DNA of 48,841 nucleotides from Nitrospira sp. (GTDB lineage Bacteria; Nitrospirota; Nitrospiria; Nitrospirales; Nitrospiraceae): positions 1 through 48,841 of the forward strand of contig JAOUHJ010000021.1 in assembly GCA_029865225.1 (NCBI GenBank), given 5' to 3'. Below, piece after piece: positions 33,973 through 42,008 of this stretch. Position numbers and translations under genes: made by a program. The notes under the pieces are model-generated. The model was not told the origin of the DNA. It was given only the letters and a program-made list of their open reading frames with translations, and searched no databases. Each line of letters begins with the position of its first letter. Within the stretch, counting starts at the first letter, position 1.

Positions 33973-35307
33973 TCAAGCAAGCGTTTCCCGGTCTCTGAGC
34001 TCCTTCAATAACCCAACTTCCACGAGGGCTTCAGCTGCAGATCGAATGTCGCCGAACGGAAGATCGGCGCGCTCTGCGATATCAAGCAGAGTATGGCAGC
34101 CGTCCGACCCGTTCAACACCCATAGAATCGCTAATTCCTTCGATTGCTTTTCTTGCTGACCGGCCACAGAACGATACAGTCCCCGTCGACCCAATTGCGG
34201 CTCGCATTTTGGATTCTGATTCATATAGATCCGATTCCCTTCCAATAACTCTAGGACCTCTAGGCATCGGCTATACGAGTCAACCAGAGACTCGGTCTTC
34301 ACAAAATCCAGATTGTCTGCGGACGAGTGATATTCAGGATATTCGCCATGGGGAGTCCGCATGAAACAGCCGACAGGCAGATCAAAGCCCGGAGAACAAT
34401 ACTGTCGCTCATCATACCCGTACGGAAAGAAGTCAATAATGGCATACGGGCTCCCGGAATGCTTCAGAACATGTGCCACGGCGCGGTCGATATCGGCAGT
34501 GCCCCGACGACTCTTCTTATAAGTCACATTTCCCGCGTCGCCCACTCCAGTTAAGACCAGCCCATGCTTGATACGAACCACGTGCTGTTCATTCTGTGCC
34601 AGCCATGTAATCGACCCAATGGTTCCGGGAATAAAGAGAAACCGGTACGAATAGCGCCGTGGGCGAGCAGCCATAGTTTGAGCCAGACTCACTGCCACTG
34701 CAATGCCGGAAAGATTGTCGTTACCTAGTGAAGGGTGACACACATGACAGGACAAGAGAATTTCCTCAGCCTTCTCTCCAGGTAAACAGACTTCTCCATA
34801 GGTTAGTGAACCAGCCCTAAGACTGGAGTCGATGACCACGTCAAATTCCTCTTCCTCCCTCATTTCCAACAATTGCTTCTCACTCAAACAGAAACCCCAA
34901 TTTTCCTTGTAATACGACGTCCGGTAAGGAATCCACTCAGGATGGTCCGGAAGGGTGAACAGGTGAGGCCTGAGTTCGGCCAAGGTCATCTTTTTTCTCA
35001 CGGGCAAGCTGTAACTCATCAGGTGCAGGTTGTGAGCCTTGAAGTCAACGATCCGTTTCCCTGCGCCGTTCATTATATAGGCATCGGCAACATTCCATTC
35101 CAGAGGCACCGTCCAATCGAATACCTTGGTTCCGCTAGGAACCTCGTGCATTTGCAGCGGGAGAACCTTTTGGAGTGATCGAAGAGTTTCTCGTACCCCA
35201 TCTCCGGTAATACTCCGACAGAGCGGATAGAGCTCAGCCATCAACTCATGCATCGCTCGTCCCACTCCTTCACGTTCTGAAGCGGTCTGTGGATTCGTGC
35301 AAGCCAT
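33973..35307 (-). CDS. DUF4910 aminopeptidase-like protein with C-terminal winged-helix-like region
   Basis: The 444-residue protein has an M28-type zinc peptidase core: ILLSCHVCHPSLGNDNLSGIAVAVSLA (metal ligands around residue 200), GDAGNVTYKKSRRG, FFPYGYDERQYCSPGFDLPVG, and EYPEYHSSADNLDFVKTESL. These match the DUF4910/DUF2172 family that recurs in polysaccharide loci. The last 70 residues (LAILWVLNGSDGCHTLLDIAERADLPFGDI) look like a small winged helix. The biochemical role is unknown; it may act on an amide-linked substituent rather than a peptide. The start could be the ATG at 35307, two bases after the RfbC-type stop, or the ATG at 35343, which overlaps it. Confidence 0.85.
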   Translation of the reverse strand: MACTNPQTASEREGVGRAMHELMAELYPLCRSITGDGVRETLRSLQKVLPLQMHEVPSGTKVFDWTVPLEWNVADAYIMNGAGKRIVDFKAHNLHLMSYSLPVRKKMTLAELRPHLFTLPDHPEWIPYRTSYYKENWGFCLSEKQLLEMREEEEFDVVIDSSLRAGSLTYGEVCLPGEKAEEILLSCHVCHPSLGNDNLSGIAVAVSLAQTMAARPRRYSYRFLFIPGTIGSITWLAQNEQHVVRIKHGLVLTGVGDAGNVTYKKSRRGTADIDRAVAHVLKHSGSPYAIIDFFPYGYDERQYCSPGFDLPVGCFMRTPHGEYPEYHSSADNLDFVKTESLVDSYSRCLEVLELLEGNRIYMNQNPKCEPQLGRRGLYRSVAGQQEKQSKELAILWVLNGSDGCHTLLDIAERADLPFGDIRSAAEALVEVGLLKELRDRETLA

Positions 35308-35309
35308 GT

Positions 35310-35852
35310 CTATGATGGAACGTTCATGGTAAATGCCGGCCATGTTCGATCCTTCTCCGATATGACCAGAATGGGTTCGGGCCAGGCAATCTTGAACGCG
35401 GGATCATCCCATCGAAATCCTCGAGCACTGGCAGGACTATAGAACTCCGACATGTGGTAGGACACTTCGCTCTTGTCCTCGAGCGTGAGAAACCCATGGG
35501 CAAACTGCTTTGGAATATAGACTGCCCTGTGATTGTCCGCCGACAGAGTAACTCCAACATGCTGACAATACGTTGGCGACGTAGGTCTCAGGTCGACGAT
35601 CACGTCATAGATGGCCCCCGCTGTGCAACAGACCAACTTTACTTCCTCATTTGGAGCGTCTTGGTAATGCATCCCCCGCATAGTCCCTTTGCGGTTGTTC
35701 ACCGAAATGCTTGACTGTACCCACGTGGCGACAAGCCCGTGAGCCTCAAACTCCTTCCGGCACCAAGTCCTCGCAAACAATCCCCGCTCGTCCCCTATCG
35801 GCTCCAGGTCGATGACAAAGGCTCCGTTCAGAGCCGTTTCAGTGAATCTCAT
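35310..35852 (-). CDS. dTDP-4-dehydrorhamnose 3,5-epimerase family protein (RfbC-type)
   Basis: The 180-residue cupin has the RmlC pattern: GAFVIDLEPIGDERGLFARTWC, VQSSISVNNRKGTMRGMHYQ (with the catalytic-site His), GAIYDVIVDLRPTSPTY, and IPKQFAHGFLTLEDKSEVSYHMSEFYSP. It epimerises 4-keto nucleotide sugars at C3 or C5. The start at 35852 overlaps the stop of the C-methyltransferase (ATGA), so the two are coupled and probably act on the same CDP- or dTDP-linked 4-keto sugar. No dTDP-rhamnose genes are next to it, so classical rhamnose synthesis is not indicated. Confidence 0.88.
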   Translation of the reverse strand: MRFTETALNGAFVIDLEPIGDERGLFARTWCRKEFEAHGLVATWVQSSISVNNRKGTMRGMHYQDAPNEEVKLVCCTAGAIYDVIVDLRPTSPTYCQHVGVTLSADNHRAVYIPKQFAHGFLTLEDKSEVSYHMSEFYSPASARGFRWDDPAFKIAWPEPILVISEKDRTWPAFTMNVPS

Positions 35853-37105
35853 GAGTATACTTTGACTTCGGGTATCGGGACGACGAACTTTCCGCCCCAC
35901 TCGCGAATATGATTCATTTGCTGCATGATCTCCTCCCGGATATTCCACGGCAAAATCAGGAGATAGTCCGGCTTAGTGTCTCGAATCCGCTCCGGGCCAT
36001 AGATCGGAATGCGCACACCAGGGAGAAAGCAACCTTGCTTGTGAGGGTTACGATCGACGGTGTAATCGAGAAAATCCGTTCGCACACCACAGTAGTTAAG
36101 CAGGGTATTCCCCTTCGCCGGCGCCCCATAGCCGACAACCCGTTTTCCCTCCTGCTTCGCAGAGATCAGAAACGACAGGAGTTTTCGTTTCGTTGCTTCA
36201 ACCTGAGGACCGAACGAGAGGTAATGGTCGTGCTGGCCGAACCCTAAAGTCTCTTCGCGTGCCTTCAACTCCTTTGCGCGCGATCCGATCGGCTTCGAGG
36301 CATCGTCCTGATGCGCCGCATAGATGCGGAGGGACCCGCCGTGCGTCGACAACTCCTCCACATCAAACAATTTCATCCCATGTCGTGCAAAGACCTGCTC
36401 AACCGCCAGGAACGAAAAATAGGAGAAATGCTCGTGATAGATCGTATCGAATTGATTCTGCTCCATCAATTGAAGCAGATGGGGGAATTCCATCGTGATC
36501 AATCCCGCAGGCTTCAAGAGAAGCTTGAGCCCTCTGACGAAATCATTGAGATCAGGGACATGAGCCAATACATTATTCCCGATGATCAGATCCGCGGCCC
36601 ATCCTTCAGCGACGATGTCACGCGCAGTCTTCTCACCGAAGAACACCACCTTGGTATTGATTCCCTTCTTTTTCGCCGCCTCGGCCACATTCGCCGCAGG
36701 CTCGACTCCAAGAGCCGGAATACCGCGAGTCACGAAGTTCTGCAACAGATATCCGTCATTGCTGGCGATCTCGATCACTCGGGAGTCTCGGCCCAACGAA
36801 AAGCGTTCTGCGATCATGTCAACGTATGCCTTCGCATGAGCCAGCCAGGAATCTGAAAAAGACGAGAAGTAGGCGTAGTCTGAAAAGATATCATGTGGGG
36901 TCGTAAACTCCTCCAACTGCACGAGAAGGCATTGCCTACAGACGTACACGTGGAGGGGATAGAACGGCTCCATGCGATTGCGTTGCTCCGGCTTAATATA
37001 GGAATTCGCCAACGGAGACATGCCAAGATCAACGAAGGTTTGCTCAAGAGTTGACCCACATGACCGACAGTGCGACCGTCCCATGTGCATGCCGTCCTTT
37101 CTCAT
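35849..37105 (-). CDS. Sugar C-methyltransferase (NovU/TylC3-like, three-domain)
   Basis: The 418-residue protein has the three-part structure of nucleotide-sugar C-methyltransferases. An N-terminal zinc module comes first (CRSCGS, then VCRQCLLVQLEEF), then a SAM domain (RVIEIASNDGYLLQNF about residue 108; ALGVEPAANVAEAA; VPDLNDFVRGLKLLLKPAG; the YHEHFSYFS motif). A C-terminal domain follows (RVVGYGAPAKGNTLLNYC, DYTVDRNPHKQGCFLPG). It adds a methyl branch at C3 of a 4-keto sugar nucleotide. The ATG has GGGAG 6 nt upstream. It predicts a branched-chain deoxysugar in the polymer. Confidence 0.92.
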   Translation of the reverse strand: MRKDGMHMGRSHCRSCGSTLEQTFVDLGMSPLANSYIKPEQRNRMEPFYPLHVYVCRQCLLVQLEEFTTPHDIFSDYAYFSSFSDSWLAHAKAYVDMIAERFSLGRDSRVIEIASNDGYLLQNFVTRGIPALGVEPAANVAEAAKKKGINTKVVFFGEKTARDIVAEGWAADLIIGNNVLAHVPDLNDFVRGLKLLLKPAGLITMEFPHLLQLMEQNQFDTIYHEHFSYFSFLAVEQVFARHGMKLFDVEELSTHGGSLRIYAAHQDDASKPIGSRAKELKAREETLGFGQHDHYLSFGPQVEATKRKLLSFLISAKQEGKRVVGYGAPAKGNTLLNYCGVRTDFLDYTVDRNPHKQGCFLPGVRIPIYGPERIRDTKPDYLLILPWNIREEIMQQMNHIREWGGKFVVPIPEVKVYS

Positions 37106-37157
37106 GATTGACTCCCGACGTTCGGATTCCTTTTCGCCATAGCCACCAACGCCCCTC

Positions 37158-38216
37158 TCACGAATCCGTCCGGTCTTTCCACTCCAGACTACTTGTCAGT
37201 TGTCCGCTTTCCCGCAACCTTTTCAGGGTGACAAGCCGTATGTACTCACCGGTCCGGAATTCGGGATCATCAAATTTCATGGCTACAAGGGCATCGCGAA
37301 GATTCTGCACGGCCGTCTGCAGATCTACCTCTGGTAAGAAACCTTGGGCCAGCTTCGAGAACTTGTCGAAATTCACCCGATAGGACCGCTTGTCCGGCTG
37401 CGCATCTTTATTGATCGACACTTCGACATCCGGCACAACTCTGGCCACGGCCTGCGCCAGATCCCTGACCTGATAGTTCCACCCATCGCTCCCCACATTG
37501 ATCGTCAGATAGGCCCCTCCATCCCGGTGGTCGCGCTGCACAGCCCAATCTATCGCACGTGCCATGTCCTTGACCTCAATCAATGGACGCCATGGCGTCC
37601 CATCGCTCAGGATATTGATGCGCTTCGACACGATCGCGCTCGCCACGAAATCGTTCAGGACAAGGTCCAATCGCAGCCGATCACTCATTCCGCACGCCGT
37701 GGCGAACCGAAGACAGGTGGTCGTGAAGGTCTCCGACGCGAGCGCAATAAGATCTTGCTCCGTCCTCACCTTCGATTTCGCGTATGCGGTGAGCGGATTC
37801 AGCCCGTCCTCTTCGCGCCGCGGACCGCCTTCGGCAAATCCGTACACGCTGCAGCTGGATGCAAACACGAATTTGGAGACCCCGGCGCGCTTGGCCTTTT
37901 GAGCAAGATCGATGCTGGCCCTATGATTGATATCGAGCGTGACCTCCTCGAAGCTTGCCCCCATGGGATCATTGGAGATCGCACAGAGGTGGACCACCGC
38001 ATCAACACCACGCAGCACGTCATCAGACACAGATCGTATATCCCCAAAAAACTGAACGTCGGCTCGGCTCTCGGGAAGACGCGACGTTCCCGTCAGGCAG
38101 TGGGCAAAAAATCCGGCGTCGTATCCGACCAGCTCCGCATCCCGATGGGAGTGCCGCAGATGACGCACCACGACCGGCCCGACATACCCCATATTCCCCG
38201 TGATGAGAATCTTCAT
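37158..38216 (-). CDS. NAD(P)-dependent sugar epimerase/dehydratase (extended SDR)
   Basis: The 352-residue enzyme has a Rossmann start KILITGNMGYVGPVVVRHL, the motif VVHLCAISNDPMGASFEE, the catalytic SSCSVYG with a downstream YAKSK pair (Tyr and Lys), and LRFATACGMSDRLRLDLVLNDF. This form is common beside RfbF/C-methyltransferase genes and acts on a nucleotide sugar; I cannot tell whether it is a 4-reductase, an epimerase or a dehydratase. The ATG has AAGGAG. It is placed between the LhgO relic and the C-methyltransferase. Confidence 0.9.
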   Translation of the reverse strand: MKILITGNMGYVGPVVVRHLRHSHRDAELVGYDAGFFAHCLTGTSRLPESRADVQFFGDIRSVSDDVLRGVDAVVHLCAISNDPMGASFEEVTLDINHRASIDLAQKAKRAGVSKFVFASSCSVYGFAEGGPRREEDGLNPLTAYAKSKVRTEQDLIALASETFTTTCLRFATACGMSDRLRLDLVLNDFVASAIVSKRINILSDGTPWRPLIEVKDMARAIDWAVQRDHRDGGAYLTINVGSDGWNYQVRDLAQAVARVVPDVEVSINKDAQPDKRSYRVNFDKFSKLAQGFLPEVDLQTAVQNLRDALVAMKFDDPEFRTGEYIRLVTLKRLRESGQLTSSLEWKDRTDS

Positions 38217-38226
38217 GATTGCTCCT

Positions 38227-39424
38227 TCACCTCAAAGCATCCTTGATTCGCTCGCATACATAGTTGGAAAATGGGATTCCGCAGGTAAAGCCTGGCGATA
38301 CCGCGTTCAGCACGTGCATCGATTGTTTGTCACCCTCCAGCACAAAATCCATTTCAAGCCTCCGATTTCTAATGTCGACAAGTTGGGCTCTGATTCCCGG
38401 TTTCCCCCACTCCGTGTAATGCTCGGCCTTAACATTTTCAGCCAATTGACCGGCAAGCGCGATCATTTTCAACTTCGAATATTTGGCCAACTCTCTGACT
38501 GCGAGCGTCTTGAAGTTGAATTCGGATCTTAGAAGAAGTCCCGCACCGCGGACAACCACATCGAGACATTCCTTCAACTGGAAATTCTCGAATCCTCCAT
38601 ATTGCTCACGCCAAAACGCAGGGATGGCCGTTGGGCCAATCTTGGCAATCCCGTTCGCCGCCACCGTGAAGTGAACGCCCAGAAACGGATTCCTTAAGTC
38701 CGGAACAGGGTAGATGTTCGTGCGAATCGACCCAGGCGGCTCACTCGAATACAGGTACAACCCTTTGAACGGGAGAATCCGATAGCACTCGGCAAACCCA
38801 TAATCGCGGGCGATACGGTCTGCATACAGTCCGGCCGTGTTAATGACAAAGCCGACGTCATACTTGCCTTGAGTTGTCATTACACACCCATTCGATGATC
38901 GAAGATATCGGACCCCGCAATGTATTTGAACACCTTCGTTGACCGCATCCTTCTTCATTGCCTCCAGCACTAACGTTGGATTGACGGTTGAGGTTGCGGA
39001 AGAAAACAATGCGCGCTCACAGGTCTTCGCACGGGGTTCAATTTGCTTCGCTTGCTTCTCAGAGATTTGTTCAAGCGGGATGCCGTTTGCGCGGCCTCTT
39101 CTGAGAAGCTCATCTAGCCCTGCATGATCGGCCTTATCCTTTGCAACTACCAACTTTCCACATTTATTGAGAGGAATCTTCCTCTCGTCGCAGTACGCAG
39201 TCAGCAGACGGTTCCCACTCCATGTGAACTTGGCTTTAAGACTATCGGGGGAATAATAGAACCCCGCGTGCAAGACACCGCTATTGCGACCACTTGCATG
39301 CATACCGCATTCTGCTTCTTTTTCCAGAAGAGTTACGGAGGCGCCAGGAAACATCCGTCGAAGTCCTCGCGCAATTATTCACGCCGATCACGCCGCCGCC
39401 GATGATGATAAAATCAGAAACCAC
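38227..39424 (-). pseudogene. LhgO-like FAD-dependent oxidoreductase, frameshifted near its start
   Basis: From about 39354 downward the frame matches L-2-hydroxyglutarate oxidase-type proteins (CGMHASGRNSGVLHAGFYYS, EPRAKTCERALFSSATSTVNP, FTCGIPFSNYVCERI). The FAD-binding start SDFIIIGGGVIG lies just upstream (GTG at 39424 behind AGGGAG) but in another frame. Removing one A from the ATTATT region near 39374-39379 joins the two and restores VNIARGLRRMFPGASV. So the gene has a one-base insertion that cuts off the FAD motif. It is either a recent pseudogene or a sequencing error; the rest is intact. If functional, it would oxidise a hydroxy acid or sugar acid in the EPS pathway. Confidence 0.85.
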
Positions 39425-39430
39425 GTCTCC

Positions 39431-40204
39431 CTACCATATCCTCCATGGGGCCTTCCCTGAGTGCCACAGATCCTCCAAGTACACTTTCTCCTTCAAGGTA
39501 TCCATGCAGGACCAAAACCGCTCGTGCCGGTAGCCCATCAGTTGATCTTCTGTCGTGAGCCGTTCGAGCGGCTCCGTCTCCCACGCCGTCTCATCGCCCT
39601 TGATATAGTCAAAAACCTTGTGATTGAGGACGTAGAACCCACCGTTGATCCAGCCTTCATCGCCATGACGCTTTTCCCGAAAGGCGACAATGCGATCACG
39701 ATCGAACTCCAGCCGTCCAAACCTCGCGGGAGGCAACACCGTCGTCACCGTCGCCAATCTTCCGTGCAACTCATGGAACTTGATCGTGGCCTGGATATCC
39801 ACATCCGAGACACCGTCTCCGTATGTAAATAGAAACGTTTCGTCTTTCTCGAGCCATTTCTTGAGCTGCCTGAGCCTGCCTCCCGTCTGAGTATGTATAC
39901 CGGTATCCACAAGGTGAACCTTCCAATCCTCATGCTGTCTCCCATCATGAATCGTCGTCTTTCCGCTTCCAAGATCAACCGAAATATCTTTATTGAACGC
40001 GTAGAAGTTAAGGAAGTATTCTTTGATCATTTCTCCCTTGTAACCGAGGGCTATGATGAATTCCTTAATACCGTGAGCTGCATAAATCTTCATGATATGC
40101 CACAGAATCGGCTTTCCTCCGATTTCGACCATGGGTTTCGGCCGTAATGTGGTCTCTTCGGATAGCCGGGTTCCCATTCCTCCAGCAAGTATTACTGCTT
40201 TCAT
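39431..40204 (-). CDS. rfbF: Glucose-1-phosphate cytidylyltransferase
   Basis: The 257-residue nucleotidyltransferase makes CDP-glucose from CTP and glucose-1-phosphate. It has the signature KAVILAGGMGTRLSEETTLRPKPMVEIGGKPILWHIM, the RfbF-specific FIIALGYKGEMIKEYFLNF, FLFTYGDGVSDVD, GWINGGFYVLNHKVFDYI and a length equal to the family's. The ATG has GGGAG upstream. It normally pairs with RfbG (CDP-glucose 4,6-dehydratase), which is not identifiable in the window; the SDR, C-methyltransferase and epimerase downstream would use its product. Confidence 0.95.
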   Translation of the reverse strand: MKAVILAGGMGTRLSEETTLRPKPMVEIGGKPILWHIMKIYAAHGIKEFIIALGYKGEMIKEYFLNFYAFNKDISVDLGSGKTTIHDGRQHEDWKVHLVDTGIHTQTGGRLRQLKKWLEKDETFLFTYGDGVSDVDIQATIKFHELHGRLATVTTVLPPARFGRLEFDRDRIVAFREKRHGDEGWINGGFYVLNHKVFDYIKGDETAWETEPLERLTTEDQLMGYRHERFWSCMDTLKEKVYLEDLWHSGKAPWRIW

Positions 40205-40317
40205 GCGATTTCTCCCACTTCAGCTCCAACCATCTGACAAAAGCTACTCGTTCAATACCGTCTAATACCGCCAATACCAATTGAGGGCGAATTGCTAAAT
40301 ATTTGAGCAAACTTGGC

Positions 40318-40863
40318 TCACGCTGCTAAGTATGGGGCAAGCTGGTCAATGTTTACCACAGCTCGCGCCTGGAGAGCGAGGGCATGGAGAAGCACTATGG
40401 CTCTTTGACATCCCGACATTTCGCGCAGAAATACGGCCTCAAGTCCGACTAAGGGGCCATCCTTGATTTGAACGAACTGGCCACTTCTTAGCTTTTGCGG
40501 TCCTTCTAGCACACAGACATTAGAACCCATCATTCGGGTCTTGATAGCATCTATCACCGCAACCTCGACCTCTACAGGACTCGATCCGAATTCCACGATT
40601 TTTCGAACCCCTCTGGCATAATTGACCGCGCGATAGTGCTGCGACAGATTGATTCGGACAAATAAATAGCCCGGAAACAGTGGACCAATTACGGTTCTTG
40701 CGCTTCGGCGGATAATCTTCTGTTCTTGCAACAGCGGCAAGAAACACTCCACCCCCAAGCGTCCAATATTCTGCTCGGCTTGGTTTTCGTGGTGAGGCTT
40801 TGTACTGACTGCATACCAACGCATCTCATAGGAACTCAATTTGTCAGATAAAGAATGGCTCAT
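40318..40863 (-). CDS. RfaH/NusG-type transcription antiterminator
   Basis: The 181-residue protein has an NGN domain (RWYAVSTKPHHENQAEQNIG, VECFLPLLQEQKIIRRS, PLFPGYLFVRINLSQHYRAVNYARGVRKIVEFGSSP) and a C-terminal KOW-like domain (LRSGQFVQIKDGPLVGLEAVFL). The FPGYLFV ... ARGV ... FGxSP order is strikingly like RfaH itself. It binds paused RNA polymerase and helps it read long, weakly translated operons. The ATG at 40863 has GGGAG nine bases upstream; an open frame extends eight codons further to a TTG. It is the first gene of the EPS locus, so it probably controls that operon in cis. An ops-like sequence lies in its leader. Confidence 0.9.
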   Translation of the reverse strand: MSHSLSDKLSSYEMRWYAVSTKPHHENQAEQNIGRLGVECFLPLLQEQKIIRRSARTVIGPLFPGYLFVRINLSQHYRAVNYARGVRKIVEFGSSPVEVEVAVIDAIKTRMMGSNVCVLEGPQKLRSGQFVQIKDGPLVGLEAVFLREMSGCQRAIVLLHALALQARAVVNIDQLAPYLAA

Positions 40864-40900
40864 GCGTAGCGTCTCCCACTTGCGCAATCTAAAGCCTTAA

Positions 40901-40913
40901 CAGGCTACCGCCC
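40901..40913 (-). promoter_or_regulatory. ops-like element (GGGCGGTAGCCTG) in the antiterminator leader
   Basis: The minus strand reads GGGCGGTAGCCTGTTAAGG, which matches the core GGCGGTAG(C)NT of the E. coli ops/JUMPStart element bound by RfaH. It lies 38-50 nt upstream of the RfaH-like gene's ATG. A hairpin with stem TCCGGT/ACCGGA (40915-40930) comes just before it in the transcript, and a second small stem AGCCT-GTTA-AGGCT overlaps its 3' end. It is likely the pause and recruitment site for the antiterminator. Confidence 0.6.
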
Positions 40914-40914
40914 T

Positions 40915-40930
40915 TCCGGTGCTTACCGGA
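40915..40930 (-). promoter_or_regulatory. Small leader hairpin next to the ops-like element
   Basis: TCCGGT-AAGC-ACCGGA on the minus strand forms a 6-bp stem with a 4-base loop immediately upstream of GGGCGGTAG. It may promote polymerase pausing at the ops-like site. Confidence 0.45.
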
Positions 40931-41323
40931 TTTCCGCTAGAAATCATGTTCTCACTTACTAAACTACCGCGCGGAACCGTCATCCTAGCAGAACAACGAT
41001 GTCACTCTGTCAAAAACGATACCCGGCCACAAGTTTAAGCGAGAACCATTCAATCCGTCGGATACTTTAGCTTATGACGAATATCATCAGCCTCGGTTCA
41101 CTGTTTGCTCGCCTGATCACTTCTCTATACTATTTCCTCATATGAGTTAATTATCAAGCCTTACAAATTTCCATTCAAGACTCAAATTTTTCGTGTAAAA
41201 AGTAATCTTTATGGAGTCTTCAGGACCAGCGAAAGACGTATTTACGTATCAGATCACAGATTCTCACGCTCCCACGCCTGCGTTGGTCCGCACTGGCGAT
41301 ACGTTAGCTAGCGCAAAATATGA
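40931..41323. other. Intergenic region containing the expected EPS promoter
   Basis: This stretch, AT-rich toward 41100-41210, separates the antiterminator gene and the PilZ gene. The main promoter of the EPS operon must lie here. A minus-strand TTGACA-like box occurs near 41010-41016 but without a convincing -10 at 16-18 bp. No sigma-54 GG-N10-GC site was found on the minus strand. Confidence 0.4.
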
Positions 41324-41674
41324 TCAAAACATGAACTTCAGACCAACGAAGTATATTCCCTTGCCGTTTGATTTTCCCAACGGCTGTTTTCTCGTCCATC
41401 GAACCTCCGCCAGCGTCGGCGTCTCAGCAATGGCTATAGGGGTCGGCACGGAGACTTTCAACACCTGTTCGATAGCAGGGGCTTGATCCATAAGGATCAA
41501 CATACCACCACTACTAATATTCAGTGACAATGCTTTGCCGTCTTTTGCGACAACACTATGGTTACCCTGCTCGGAAGATGTCATTTCATACGGGATCAGC
41601 CTCAGTAGCGCCACCCGTTCAGTGTGATTTCCATTGCTATCCCCTATCGGCCATTCCCATTCCGTTGGCACCAC
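41324..41674 (-). CDS. PilZ-domain protein (probable c-di-GMP receptor)
   Basis: The 116-residue product has the PilZ outline: a basic ERVALLRLIPYE stretch near the N-terminus in place of the usual RxxxR, then ALSLNISSGGMLILMD (N-x-S-x-x-G motif), VSVPTPI, LAEVRWTRK, and IYFVGLKFMF. I take the GTG at 41674, seven bases after AAGGAGG; a TTG-initiated extension to 41692 is less likely. PilZ proteins sense cyclic di-GMP and commonly tune EPS production. The gene lies upstream of, and in the same direction as, the antiterminator gene, with a 460-bp gap. Confidence 0.82.
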   Translation of the reverse strand: MVPTEWEWPIGDSNGNHTERVALLRLIPYEMTSSEQGNHSVVAKDGKALSLNISSGGMLILMDQAPAIEQVLKVSVPTPIAIAETPTLAEVRWTRKQPLGKSNGKGIYFVGLKFMF

Positions 41675-41861
41675 GTCGATTCCTCCTTGCAAGATGGCTA
41701 CTTCTTTTCACCCTCTCAGCAGTTAAAATTACTGTAACTCAAACCCTTCTTGCAGTTTATCCGTTGGATCAGCAACTCCAGGATTAGGTGATGGGATAGT
41801 ATGTGCCGTTGCTGGAATCAACAATACCGATGTTGTAGGCCGCTTTCTCAAAGGTATTATG
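41675..41861. other. Intergenic region between divergent PilZ and LuxR-type genes
   Basis: The whole gap is about 330 bp. It has the PilZ ribosome site at its left edge and the LuxR-gene promoter at 41862-41890 further right. No open frame here is convincing. Confidence 0.4.
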
Positions 41862-41890
41862 TTGACTCCCTCGAAAGGGTTAGGTACTAT
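41862..41890 (+). promoter_or_regulatory. Probable sigma-70 promoter of the LuxR-type gene
   Basis: TTGACT (-35), a 17-bp spacer, and TACTAT (-10) form a good housekeeping promoter. The expected start is near 41897, giving a leader of about 110 nt before the ATG at 42009. Confidence 0.55.
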
Positions 41891-42008
41891 TGCTGTATCA
41901 GCCTGAAGGGACCTATGCCGTCGACCCAATTCAAATTGTCAAGTTCAAATTATCGAGATCGAAATTCAATCCTGATCGTCAAGAAAGATAGGGTAATCTC
42001 ATAACATT

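Noticed and set aside
37344-38246. A 300-codon plus-strand open frame opposite the SDR gene
   Set aside because: It is the antisense shadow of a well-supported enzyme; its translation is Arg/His-rich and matches nothing.
40985-41020. A TTGACA-like box on the minus strand as the EPS operon promoter
   Set aside because: No acceptable -10 box lies 16-18 bp downstream; the nearest (TAGGAT) is 20 bp away.
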